Program-made: the position numbers and the translations under genes
Notes under the pieces: model-generated
Seen by the model: only the letters and a program-made list of their open reading frames with translations
Databases searched by the model: none
Told to the model about the DNA's origin: nothing
In this document: positions 8,314-16,745 of the stretch, in pieces
Position numbering within the stretch: position 1 is the stretch's first letter
Layout: each line of letters opens with the position of its first letter
Origin: JBAIYU01 sp036763085
GTDB lineage: Bacteria; Bacillota; Negativicutes; DSM-1736; Dendrosporobacteraceae
Reading direction: 5' to 3'
Length of the DNA: 64,000 nt
NCBI RefSeq assembly: GCF_036763085.1
Contig: NZ_JBAIYU010000030.1
Location: 1-64,000 of the forward strand

Positions 8314-9564
8314 ATGGCAACTGAGAAAAAAGGTATTGGAATTTCAACACAAATTTTTATTGGTCTAATTTTAGGTATTGCTTTTGGTTATGTTTTTCCA
8401 CAGTACGGAGTTGCATTGAAGCCGGTAGGCGATATGTTTATCCGTATGATCAAAATGATTGTAGTACCATTGGTATTCAGTTCATTGATCATGGGTATTG
8501 CTGGAACGGGTGACTTTAAAAAGTTAGGTAGATTGGGTGTAAAATCAATTATTTGGTTCGAGATCGCAACTACTTTAGCTTTATTCGTTGGTCTTGCAGT
8601 AGTAAATATTCTTAAGCCTGGTGTAGGCGTTAACGTAGTAGCTGCTGATGCAAGCAGCGTAGCTACTGCAGCCAAAAAGTCCATTGATATGATGCAAATG
8701 GTTGTAAATATCGTTCCAACAAACGTTGTTGATGCTGCCGCTCGCGGTGACATGCTTCAAATTATCCTGTTCTCAACTTTCTTTGGTGTAGCTGCTGCTG
8801 CTATGGGTCCTGTTGGTAAGCCGGTAGTTGACCTTTCCAAGAGTGTTGCGGAAATAATGTTCAAAGTAACTTGGTATGTAATGAAACTAGCTCCTATCGG
8901 CGTTTTTGCATTAATCGCCTTTACTGTTGGTAAATTCGGTTTGGGTATGCTCATCCCATTGGCTAAACTGATTGGTTCCTTGTATTTCGCTCTTGTTCTA
9001 TTTATCGCGCTGTTGCTTTTAGGTGCAACTGCAGTCTTCCGCATTAACTTCTTCCATCTATTCAGAGCGATTAAAGAGCCTGTAATGATCGCGTTCTCCA
9101 CTGCAGCAAGTGAAGCTGCTCTTCCAATTGCTATGGAAAAACTTGAGAAGTTCGGTGTACCTAAGCATATCGTAACTTTCGTATTGCCTACAGGTTACAC
9201 TTTTAACTTAGATGGTTCTACTCTCTATAGTGCACTTGCGGTTGTATTCATTGCCCAAGTGTATGGTGTTCCATTCGACTTATCTCAGCAGTTAATCATG
9301 GTATTAACACTAATGCTTTCAACTAAAGGTATTGCCGCAGTACCAGGTGCTTCACTAATTGTTATTGCAGGTACAGCTGCAGCATTCGGGTTGCCTGTTG
9401 AAGGTATCGCGATAATCCTTGGTGTTGACCGTATTCTTGATATGGCACGTACTGCTTGTAACGTTATTGGTAACTGTGTAGCAGCGGTTGTAGTAGCACG
9501 TTGGGAAGGCGAACTTCCAGACGCCACATTACAACAAGCTTATACTCAAAACTACGAAGCATAA
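8314..9564 (+). CDS. Dicarboxylate/amino acid:cation symporter (GltP/DctA family)
   Basis: Secondary transporter of the DAACS family that imports glutamate, aspartate or C4-dicarboxylates with protons or sodium. The 416 residues show the expected hydrophobic segments and signature loops: FSTAASEAALP (equivalent of the serine-rich hairpin), TGYTFNLDGSTLY (substrate and cation site) and STKGIAAVPGAS. TAAGGAGG lies at a good distance before the ATG. The codon choice is more regular and GC-richer than its neighbours, consistent with high expression. The 209-bp upstream region is long for this genome, as expected for the regulated target of the preceding YcbB-type regulator. Confidence 0.93.
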   Translation: MATEKKGIGISTQIFIGLILGIAFGYVFPQYGVALKPVGDMFIRMIKMIVVPLVFSSLIMGIAGTGDFKKLGRLGVKSIIWFEIATTLALFVGLAVVNILKPGVGVNVVAADASSVATAAKKSIDMMQMVVNIVPTNVVDAAARGDMLQIILFSTFFGVAAAAMGPVGKPVVDLSKSVAEIMFKVTWYVMKLAPIGVFALIAFTVGKFGLGMLIPLAKLIGSLYFALVLFIALLLLGATAVFRINFFHLFRAIKEPVMIAFSTAASEAALPIAMEKLEKFGVPKHIVTFVLPTGYTFNLDGSTLYSALAVVFIAQVYGVPFDLSQQLIMVLTLMLSTKGIAAVPGASLIVIAGTAAAFGLPVEGIAIILGVDRILDMARTACNVIGNCVAAVVVARWEGELPDATLQQAYTQNYEA

Positions 9565-9575
9565 ATATTAGATTT

Positions 9576-9607
9576 AAACCTGGAGGTTATAACCTCCAGG
9601 TTTTTTG
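9576..9607 (+). terminator. Terminator after the symporter gene
   Basis: AAACCTGGAGGTT (9576-9588) pairs with AACCTCCAGGTTT (9591-9603), then a T-run. Confidence 0.85.
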
Positions 9608-9622
9608 TTTTGTGAGGAAAAA

Positions 9623-9670
9623 AAATAAAAGCTTTTGGCAACAGATTTACTTTGCCAAAAGCTTTTATTT
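9623..9670 (-). terminator. Terminator of the HD-GYP gene, overlapping its stop codon
   Basis: A 19-bp stem (9623-9641 with 9652-9670) is flanked by A/T runs. The stop codon of the minus-strand gene (9665-9667) lies inside the arm. Confidence 0.75.
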
Positions 9671-10768
9671 TTTGTAACAGCTGCATAAAGTTAATACTTC
9701 TGATTCATCAAGTACTTTGTAGACGAATTTATTTGAGCAATGTTCAAGCTCAATGATTTCGCCATTGTGAATACTTGCTTTATTGCGATCAGCGATAAGT
9801 TTAACGGCTGGCTTAAATGGCAGCCCTTCCGGGACTGAAATTACAACCCCGAAGTCACCAGTACTTAACTGGACGGTAGAACCAACTGGATAAACTGCAA
9901 TATGATAGATAAAGCTTTTTAGTATATCGCTATCAAAATGCGTACCAGCAGATTTGAGAAGAATATCATAAGCCTGATGTGGCAGCATTGCTTTACGATA
10001 TGGACGATCAGATGTAAGCGCATCATAAACATCGGCTATTGCAACAATCCTTGCGTACTCATGAATATCGTAAGATGCCAAACCACGAGGATAACCGCTC
10101 CCATCAAACTTTTCTTGATGCTGATAAGCGACGTGCATAGGTACAACTGACATGTCAGCACATGATTTACGCAGCAGCTCGAAGCCGACTTCTGAGTGGC
10201 TTTGCATAACAGTTAGTTCATCGCCATCAAGTTTCCCAGGCTTGTTCAGGACATCTAGTGGAATTACCGTCTTACCTATATCATGCAGCAATGCACCAAG
10301 TGCCAATTCTTCAATTCTAGTCTGGCTATAGCCTCTAGTAACAGCGATCATTGTCGCTAATGCACATACATTTACAGAGTGGGCAAAAGTATAGTCATCG
10401 TATAGTCGTATATCTGTTAAATGAATCATCGCGCTGCGGTTTTTAATAATCTCAGCAACAATTGATTTAACTACAGGCTGTACTGCTTCTACATCAACCT
10501 TGTGTGATAAGCGCACATTTTCAAATGCTTTTTGAATATTTTTGACTGCTTGTACTCTAGTTTGTTCGCATAATAATTCGGGGATCTCAATATCGGGAAA
10601 GTTTTCAGCTTTGATATAGATTGAAGGAATATCAAGCTGATGTAACCTTCTGATATAAGCGGCAGTCAAAGCAACACCTGCACAAAGTAAAAGTTGACCG
10701 TCTGCACTATAAATATTTTTGGCTACAATCATGCCGGGTCGTAGATTATTCGTTGAAATTCGCTGCAT
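9665..10768 (-). CDS. HD-GYP domain protein, cyclic di-GMP phosphodiesterase
   Basis: A cytoplasmic enzyme predicted to hydrolyse cyclic di-GMP. The N-terminal 120 residues (LRPGMIVAKNIYSADGQLLL and following) are the usual small domain seen before such HD-GYP modules. The catalytic domain has LLHDIGK, the HVAYQHQEKFDGSGYPRG stretch with the GYP loop, and IADVYDALTSDRPYR, so all metal ligands and the signature are present. The C-terminal extension (STGDFGVVI) is a small beta domain shared with the protein at 36801-37811. I start it at the ATG at 10768, preceded by GAGGAA; a TTG 24 bases upstream is less likely. Confidence 0.88.
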   Translation of the reverse strand: MQRISTNNLRPGMIVAKNIYSADGQLLLCAGVALTAAYIRRLHQLDIPSIYIKAENFPDIEIPELLCEQTRVQAVKNIQKAFENVRLSHKVDVEAVQPVVKSIVAEIIKNRSAMIHLTDIRLYDDYTFAHSVNVCALATMIAVTRGYSQTRIEELALGALLHDIGKTVIPLDVLNKPGKLDGDELTVMQSHSEVGFELLRKSCADMSVVPMHVAYQHQEKFDGSGYPRGLASYDIHEYARIVAIADVYDALTSDRPYRKAMLPHQAYDILLKSAGTHFDSDILKSFIYHIAVYPVGSTVQLSTGDFGVVISVPEGLPFKPAVKLIADRNKASIHNGEIIELEHCSNKFVYKVLDESEVLTLCSCYKK

Positions 10769-10916
10769 TACTGGTTCCTCTTCTGTGATCAAATATATGT
10801 TAACTCAAATTCAAACACTGATTTACTTTTTGATTCTGTATTTCAAACAGATATTACTATAGGATTACGGGCTAGCGAAGAAGGTCGGCTCCTGTCGATT
10901 TTCTACCCAGGATATT

Positions 10917-10948
10917 ATTCGGCAGATAATGGCCAAAACCTGCCGAAT
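10917..10948 (+). other. Unassigned hairpin between divergent genes
   Basis: ATTCGGCAG (10917-10925) pairs with CTGCCGAAT (10940-10948) and short T-rich sequence follows. It lies between two divergently transcribed genes, where a terminator would not be expected, so it may end a small RNA or be a leader element. No known motif was recognised. Confidence 0.35.
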
Positions 10949-11055
10949 ATTTGTAGTTTATGAAGCAAAATTACATATTTTCTATAGACACGATGATTGA
11001 ATAATAAAGTTTGGCGTGACAATACTAAAATAAAATAATGGAAGAGGTGACAAAG

Positions 11056-12141
11056 TTGCGTAATAGTAAAATACTAACTATTGCAATATTGGTAATATTT
11101 ATTGCAAGCATAGCATGGCTAGCAGGCTGCAGTAAGAGCCCGGCTCCCAAGCCGTCATTACCAGGACCTAATGACTATCAAAATAACAATGCTGTGCCAA
11201 TGCCTCCTCGATTGGTAATCGGATACTATGAGAATCCTTGGCCAGGAACACCTGATCAATCGGGGTCGTTTCCTAGTATGAAAACTTTTGCGAAGAGCAT
11301 GTCAGCGGTTGGACCTTTCTGGTATAAGGCAACTAAAGATGGGACGTTAGAAGCAAAGGATAGTCAGTTAGTTTATGATACAGCACGAAGTCTTGGCTTG
11401 AAAATGTATCCTTTGATAACGAACAAAACTGGCTCGACTGATGAAGTGCTAGGTAATCCGGCCATAAGAACCAAGGTAATTGATAATATTGTAAAACTTA
11501 CCCAGGAGAAGAACTATGATGGAGTGAATATTGATTTTGAGCTGCTCCCGCCCAACCATCGTGACAATCTTACAGCATTTATGGCTGAACTTTATCCTAA
11601 AATAAAAGCCATAAATAAAACGGTTATTATATCAGTATTTCCAAGAGTAGATGTTGCAGAAGATGTATCTGGGGCATATGATTATCCTAAATTAGCTCCA
11701 AACACAGATTTTCTTCAAATAATGACTTATGATAAACATTGGTCTACTTCGAAGCCGGGAGCTATTGCTCCAGTTGATTGGTATGAAAAGAACATCAAGT
11801 ATGCTATTGAACAAGCTGGCGGCCCACATAAAGTCATAATTGGAATAAGTGCGTATGGATACGATTGGCCGAAAAAAGGGGCTGGTGAAACGGTAACCTA
11901 CACATCGGCTATTGTAAAGGCTGAGCAAAAGGGTGTTAAAATACAATACGACGAAGTGACACAGGCACCTAACTATAAATATGATGATCATGAAGTATGG
12001 TTCGAAAATGCAAAGAGTACAGCCGCAAAACTTGATATAGTCGCTAAATATAATCCAGCTGGTATTGCTATTTGGCGTATTGGACAAGAACAGCCGGAAG
12101 TATGGGCTGAGATTGATAAACGTTTCCCAAAAGGGCAATAA
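11056..12141 (+). CDS. Glycoside hydrolase family 18 lipoprotein
   Basis: A secreted, lipid-anchored protein of the chitinase/spore peptidoglycan hydrolase (YaaH/YdhD-like) superfamily. The signal segment ends in LAGC with Cys about 25. The TIM-barrel follows directly; the GH18 catalytic stretch is YDGVNIDFELLPP, with the acidic catalytic Glu in place, and downstream LQIMTYDKHWS and IGISAYGYDW fit the family. There is no LysM domain. I chose the TTG at 11056 because GAGGTG precedes it by six bases; an ATG at 11038 would place that site inside the gene. Substrate (chitin-like or peptidoglycan) cannot be told. Confidence 0.85.
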   Translation: MRNSKILTIAILVIFIASIAWLAGCSKSPAPKPSLPGPNDYQNNNAVPMPPRLVIGYYENPWPGTPDQSGSFPSMKTFAKSMSAVGPFWYKATKDGTLEAKDSQLVYDTARSLGLKMYPLITNKTGSTDEVLGNPAIRTKVIDNIVKLTQEKNYDGVNIDFELLPPNHRDNLTAFMAELYPKIKAINKTVIISVFPRVDVAEDVSGAYDYPKLAPNTDFLQIMTYDKHWSTSKPGAIAPVDWYEKNIKYAIEQAGGPHKVIIGISAYGYDWPKKGAGETVTYTSAIVKAEQKGVKIQYDEVTQAPNYKYDDHEVWFENAKSTAAKLDIVAKYNPAGIAIWRIGQEQPEVWAEIDKRFPKGQ

Positions 12142-12144
12142 GAA

Positions 12145-12183
12145 AATGTTAAAAGACTTGATCAGCTCAAGTCTTTTAACATT
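12145..12183 (+). terminator. Perfect hairpin after the GH18 gene
   Basis: Arms of 17 bp (12145-12161 and 12167-12183) pair around a 5-nt loop. There is little T after it, so termination may be partial or bidirectional. Confidence 0.55.
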
Positions 12184-12274
12184 GGTAACAGGAATTTTTG
12201 TAATATACTGCGAATTAAAGAGAGTGTTATTTTAAAATCTAGCCAGTTAGGTGGCAACAGGAGGCTTGTTTTAT

Positions 12275-12481
12275 ATGGAAAAGCAAATCCTAAAAGTAGA
12301 AGGTATGAGCTGCGGACATTGCAAAAATGCAGTTGAAAAAGCAGTAGGATCTCTACCGGGTGTTGCAGCTGCAGAGGTAGATCTTGCCGCAAAGCAGTTA
12401 ACTGTGGAATTTGATTCTTCTAAACTTAGCCTAAATCAGATTAAGGAAGCAGTTGAAGAGCAAGGGTTTGATGTTGTCTAG
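12275..12481 (+). CDS. Heavy-metal-associated (HMA) domain protein, CopZ-like
   Basis: A 68-residue single-domain metal chaperone. The metal-binding motif GMSCGHC is near the N-terminus and the rest follows the ferredoxin-like HMA fold (VEKAVGSLPGVAAAEVDL, EQGFDVV). CopZ proteins hand copper(I) to a P-type ATPase, but no such ATPase is near, so the metal and partner are uncertain. The ATG at 12275 is preceded by AGGAGG; the upstream GTG at 12251 would include that site. Confidence 0.88.
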   Translation: MEKQILKVEGMSCGHCKNAVEKAVGSLPGVAAAEVDLAAKQLTVEFDSSKLSLNQIKEAVEEQGFDVV

Positions 12482-12485
12482 TAAC

Positions 12486-12545
12486 TTGACGAAAAGTGTA
12501 GTATTTTGTTATACTATTACAAGCCCCCGATATGGGGGTTTGTTT
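12486..12545 (+). promoter_or_regulatory. Promoter and 5' hairpin for the LCP gene
   Basis: TTGACG (12486-12491), an 18-bp spacer and TATACT (12510-12515) form a good promoter starting five bases after the previous stop codon. At about +1 a hairpin AAGCCCCC/GGGGGTTT (12521-12541) is followed by TGTTT. It can act as terminator of the upstream HMA gene, as a 5' stabilising stem, or both. Confidence 0.6.
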
Positions 12546-12596
12546 ATTATTTAGCTTATATTTAATGTGAAAGATATAAAAGAAAGAGGTGCAATT

Positions 12597-13988
12597 ATGA
12601 GTCGTCTAGAAAAGCGCCTTTCTCAGCAAAAGCATATTCAGACCAAGCGAATTCTTTTTATTTTAGCAGCGCTTTTTGTATTTTTAGTTGCAACCAGTTC
12701 CTCATACTATTGGTTCAGCACGAATTTTTCTGACCGCACTAAACGGACTGCGGGTCTAATGACAGCTCAAAATAAGATGAATATTATGGTTCTTGGTGTA
12801 GATGAAAGATCGGACGATGTTGGTCGATCAGATACATTATTTGTAGTAACAGTTGATACAAACACTAAGGAAGTAGCTATGCTGTCAATACCGCGTGATA
12901 CGCGTGTAAAGATTCCAGGCCACGGCTACGATAAGATAAACCATGCTTATTCTCAGGGTGGTCATAAGCTTTCTCAAGAAGCTGTGGAAGGTTTATTAGG
13001 TATACCAATTGACCATTACATCAAGATTAACTTCAGCGCCTTTAATAAAATAGTAGATGCCGTAGGCGGCGTTGAAATTGACGTAGAAAAAAGGATGTAT
13101 TACGAAGATCCATACGACGGCACTGATGGGTTAGTTATAGATTTGAAACCCGGTCTTCAGCAAATGGATGGTAATACTGCAATAAAATACGTTCGCTATC
13201 GTGATGAAGAAGGCGATATTGGACGTGTCCAACGCCAGCAAAAATTTATTAAAGCATTAATGAAAGAGGTTGCCAGCCCTACTGTAATTCCTCGAATTCC
13301 CGCAATTATCCAGCGAGTAAGTGCAGCTATTGAGACAGATATGTCGACAACTGATATGCTGAGTATGGCCAAAATCCTAAATGATGCTTACAAGAACGGT
13401 TTAAAGACGGACATGGTTCCAGGAAAGCCAGCTTTTATAAATGAGGTTAGTTATTGGCTTCCAGATGTCATAGCGCTTAGGCAGCATCTTGCCCAAACAC
13501 TTGGTGTAACGATGGAAGAAAAATATGTTGTAACCACTAAGCAAGAGGCAACAGATTATGAAACATCGATCCCCAAAGAAATGAAAATTGTAGAAGTACC
13601 TAAAGTCGTAAAGACTGAAGATAGTACTAAACAGGCTGTAGACAAGAATAAAAGTGTAGAAAAGCCTACAGCTCCAACTCAGCCTAATATTAATAAGCCA
13701 AACACTGCGAAAATTAAGGTAGAAATTCTGAATGCCAGTGGTTCTGACGATGCTGGTGCAGAAATGGCTGCTATTTTAAAAAAACAAGGGTTTGAAGTAG
13801 TTGGAGTTTCAAGTCTTACTGCAGCATATAAAAATACGGTGGTTATATCAAATACTACTAATAGTGGTGTCATTAACAAATTGACTGGTCTTCCTTTCTC
13901 TTATTCTTTACAAGTAACTAAAGATGAGAGCAAAGGTGCGCAGGCTACAGTCGTAATTGGTAAAGATTACGCGACAAAAAAACAATAA
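12597..13988 (+). CDS. LytR-CpsA-Psr (LCP) family protein with LytR_C domain
   Basis: Membrane-anchored enzyme that transfers undecaprenyl-linked glycopolymers to peptidoglycan. After a short cytoplasmic part there is one TM helix (about residues 19-42). The LCP domain shows NIMVLGVDERSDDVGRSDT, SIPRDTRV, KINHAYSQGG and RYRDEEGDIGRVQRQQ, with the arginines that bind the pyrophosphate. A Lys/Pro/Thr-rich linker follows, and residues from about 370 (KIKVEILNASGSDDAGAEM) form a LytR_C domain. The ATG at 12597 has GAGGTG before it. The gene has its own promoter and terminator. Confidence 0.92.
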   Translation: MSRLEKRLSQQKHIQTKRILFILAALFVFLVATSSSYYWFSTNFSDRTKRTAGLMTAQNKMNIMVLGVDERSDDVGRSDTLFVVTVDTNTKEVAMLSIPRDTRVKIPGHGYDKINHAYSQGGHKLSQEAVEGLLGIPIDHYIKINFSAFNKIVDAVGGVEIDVEKRMYYEDPYDGTDGLVIDLKPGLQQMDGNTAIKYVRYRDEEGDIGRVQRQQKFIKALMKEVASPTVIPRIPAIIQRVSAAIETDMSTTDMLSMAKILNDAYKNGLKTDMVPGKPAFINEVSYWLPDVIALRQHLAQTLGVTMEEKYVVTTKQEATDYETSIPKEMKIVEVPKVVKTEDSTKQAVDKNKSVEKPTAPTQPNINKPNTAKIKVEILNASGSDDAGAEMAAILKKQGFEVVGVSSLTAAYKNTVVISNTTNSGVINKLTGLPFSYSLQVTKDESKGAQATVVIGKDYATKKQ

Positions 13989-13994
13989 CAAGCT

Positions 13995-14034
13995 AAAATC
14001 CGGTAGGCAAATATTGCCTGCCGGATTTTTCTTT
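13995..14034 (+). terminator. Terminator after the LCP gene
   Basis: AAATCCGGTAGGCAA pairs with TTGCCTGCCGGATTT around a short loop and is followed by T-rich sequence. Confidence 0.85.
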
Positions 14035-14184
14035 TCTAGATATAAACGTATGGGCAAATACATTAAGAAAAGAGATTTATTTGTGTTTATTTAGAAGCTG
14101 AAAGTCAACTAGATTTAAGCTAAGAGACGGATTTTTTTGGCGGTTCTAGCAATAATAAGGATGATATGGAAAGGAGTATTTTAG

Positions 14185-16014
14185 ATGTGGGTTACCGAGC
14201 AATCGAGAAGAATTAAGGTACTAGTTATAATAGTTTCTTTAGTTATAGCTAGTTTGATAATTAGACTTGTGTGGATGCAATTGCTTCAAGGACCTCAGTA
14301 TAAGAAAGTTGCTGATGAAAATCGAATTCGTCAAATTGTGTCTCAAGCTCCGCGCGGTACTATATATGACAAAAATGGAGCCGTCATAGTAAGCACTCGC
14401 CCAGCGTTTGCGATATCTGTAATTCCCTCCGAATATACCAACCCGGAAGAGGCTACAGTCATATTAGCTAATATTCTAGGAATCAGCAGCGAAAAAATCG
14501 ATAAACTTGTGAAGGAAGCAAATGACAATCCGTTTACACCTGTACGGATAAAGCGCGACGTCGATGCTGCGATAATTGCTAAGATCCAGGAACGCAAATA
14601 TTATTTACCCGGAGTTATCGTTGAAGCTATACCAATTCGCCACTATGTTTATAAAGAATTGGCGGCACATGTGCTTGGTTATATTGGAGGAATTAGTGAG
14701 GCGGAATATCAAAAAAGAAAGCATCAAGGATATAGTTCTACTGACTTAGTTGGAAAAGACGGTCTTGAAAAAATACTGGAAGAGGATCTTCGTGGCAAAG
14801 ATGGAGGACTTCAGGTTGAAGTAAACGCAATGGGCGAGGAAGTACAGGTAGTAGGTAATAAACCCGCAGTGCCAGGTAAGGGAATTGTTTTAACGCTTGA
14901 TGCAAATTTGCAAAAGGCTGCTGAAGAAGCCCTGAATAATCAAATTAACATCGCCCGGCAAATTGGCCACCCTGCAAAAGGAGGCAGTGTTATAGTTTTG
15001 GATGTAAATGCTGGCAGAATATTAGCCATGGCCAGCAGTCCAAGCTTTGATCCAAATTTATTTGCAAGCGGGATTAGCACCAAGGATTGGAATAAGCTTA
15101 TAAATGATCCTGATTTCCCTTTAACTAACAAAGCCATTCAGAATGCCTATCCTCCTGGATCGGTTTTTAAAATAGTTACTGCTGCAGCAGCTCTTGATAT
15201 GGGATATACTACCCCTAAAGAAATATTTGATGACAGAGGGGTATATGTTTTAAATGGCTGGAGTTTCTATGGGTGGAATACAAAGGGACTAGGTAAATTA
15301 GATATAGCTGGAGCCTTATCATGGTCTAGTGATCCCGCCTTTTACGAATTGGGCCATCGTATGGGGATTGATAATCTAGCAAGCTATGCCTTAACCTTTG
15401 GCTATGGCAAACTGACAGGAATAAAACTATTTGGTGAGGATGCAGGTTTAGTTCCAACTCAGCAGTGGAAGACGGATACATATGGTCAAGAGTGGTATCC
15501 TGGTGAAACGCTAATTGCAGCAATCGGACAAGGTTATTACTTAGCTACTCCTATACAGCAAGCCGTACTTTTAATGGCTGTGGCTAATGGCGGTATTATG
15601 TATAGGCCAATGATAGTAGATAAAATTCTAAATCCTGATAGCATTATAGTGCTGGAGCAAGCTCAGCCTGAGGTGGTTCGGACTGTATATCTTAGCCCTG
15701 AGATTTGGGATACAATAAGAAAAGGACTAATACAAGTAACAACAGAAGGTACAGGTGCGTCTGTGTTTAAAGGTATGAGTATTCCGGTTGCCGGCAAATC
15801 GGGTTCATCAGAAACTGGAAAGGGCACAGTTCACTCCTGGTTTTCGAGTTATGCGCCTGCAGATAAGCCTGCTATAGTTGTTACGGCGTTGGTCGAAGAC
15901 GGCGGCGATGGATCAGTATCAGCAGCACCCATAGTACGGAAAGTTATTGAATCGTACTTTGGCATTGCCAGTCCGGACCTAAGGTCTGTACAACCTAAAG
16001 TAGAAAGCGACTAA
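14185..16014 (+). CDS. Penicillin-binding protein 2 (class B, transpeptidase)
   Basis: Peptidoglycan D,D-transpeptidase with one N-terminal TM helix (residues 10-32). The pedestal domain starts with APRGTIYDKNG. The transpeptidase domain contains the nucleophile motif YPPGSVFK (SxxK) and SSD in the position of SxN. The third motif, normally KTG, reads KSG here (VAGKSGSSETG). The 609-residue length matches the PBP2/MrdA group that works with MreBCD and RodA in elongation, although none of those genes is beside it. AAGGAG precedes the ATG. The Thr-to-Ser change is conservative but might alter beta-lactam affinity. Confidence 0.9.
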   Translation: MWVTEQSRRIKVLVIIVSLVIASLIIRLVWMQLLQGPQYKKVADENRIRQIVSQAPRGTIYDKNGAVIVSTRPAFAISVIPSEYTNPEEATVILANILGISSEKIDKLVKEANDNPFTPVRIKRDVDAAIIAKIQERKYYLPGVIVEAIPIRHYVYKELAAHVLGYIGGISEAEYQKRKHQGYSSTDLVGKDGLEKILEEDLRGKDGGLQVEVNAMGEEVQVVGNKPAVPGKGIVLTLDANLQKAAEEALNNQINIARQIGHPAKGGSVIVLDVNAGRILAMASSPSFDPNLFASGISTKDWNKLINDPDFPLTNKAIQNAYPPGSVFKIVTAAAALDMGYTTPKEIFDDRGVYVLNGWSFYGWNTKGLGKLDIAGALSWSSDPAFYELGHRMGIDNLASYALTFGYGKLTGIKLFGEDAGLVPTQQWKTDTYGQEWYPGETLIAAIGQGYYLATPIQQAVLLMAVANGGIMYRPMIVDKILNPDSIIVLEQAQPEVVRTVYLSPEIWDTIRKGLIQVTTEGTGASVFKGMSIPVAGKSGSSETGKGTVHSWFSSYAPADKPAIVVTALVEDGGDGSVSAAPIVRKVIESYFGIASPDLRSVQPKVESD

Positions 16015-16106
16015 GCGTTAAATATAAAACGGTAAATTATCTTTTTTTAAAAGGGATATTACTCCGCAAGAGCGAATATGTTAAGATAAGAAAGGATGGG
16101 GATAAT

Positions 16107-16745
16107 ATGCCTTTCTATCCAGTTAACCTGCAGATCGCGGGCAAAGCTTGTGCAGTTATTGGCGGGGGAGATGTAGCCGAAAGGAAAGTAGGCTCTTTAC
16201 TTAAGGCGGAAGCTAAAGTTAGCGTTATCAGCCCTGTTATAACACCAGCTTTAAGTCAGCTAGCACAGAAAAATTATATCGAACATATTGACAGGCCTTA
16301 CCGGCAAGGTGATCTCGCCGGTTTTTTTCTCGTTATATGTGCGACTAATGATAATGAAGTTAACAAAAGCGCAGCGAAAGAAGCTCAAGTTCGAGGAATC
16401 TTAATAAACGTTGCCGACAATCCTGATTTAGGAAACTTTAGTGTTCCAAGCCAGGTTACAAGAGGAGACCTGCTACTAACTGTTTCAACAGGCGGCAAAA
16501 GCCCAGCAATGGCTAAAATGCTGCGAAAGGAACTGTCAGAACGTTACGGTAGTGAATATGGTATCTATTTAGAGATATTGGGCAAAGTTCGGGCTGAGAT
16601 GAAAGCTCGTTTAGCTACTTCAAAGGACCGCGAACAGTTTTGGCGTGAGAATATTGATGAAAGTATAATTTTGTTGCTTCGGCAAGGTAAGATAAAAGAG
16701 GCGGAGGCTAAGATAAAAAATGCAACTGGTAGTATTGGGTCTTAA
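16107..16745 (+). CDS. Precorrin-2 dehydrogenase / sirohydrochlorin ferrochelatase-type protein
   Basis: Oxidises precorrin-2 to sirohydrochlorin with NAD+, on the way to siroheme or cobalamin. The 212-residue product matches the N-terminal part of CysG/Met8: Rossmann motif VIGGGDVAERKV at residues 17-28, CATNDNEVNKS, and VPSQVTRGDLLLTVSTGGKSPA. AAAGGATGGGG stands before the ATG. It heads the tetrapyrrole operon and its 3' end overlaps hemA by 26 bp, suggesting translational coupling. Confidence 0.92.
   Translation: MPFYPVNLQIAGKACAVIGGGDVAERKVGSLLKAEAKVSVISPVITPALSQLAQKNYIEHIDRPYRQGDLAGFFLVICATNDNEVNKSAAKEAQVRGILINVADNPDLGNFSVPSQVTRGDLLLTVSTGGKSPAMAKMLRKELSERYGSEYGIYLEILGKVRAEMKARLATSKDREQFWRENIDESIILLLRQGKIKEAEAKIKNATGSIGS

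Noticed and set aside
8388..9527. Long open frames on the minus strand of the symporter gene
   Set aside because: They mirror the strongly biased codon use of a clear transporter gene, have no ribosome sites and no plausible product.
16015..16106. Cobalamin riboswitch ahead of the tetrapyrrole operon
   Set aside because: The 92-base leader is too short and lacks the B12-box.
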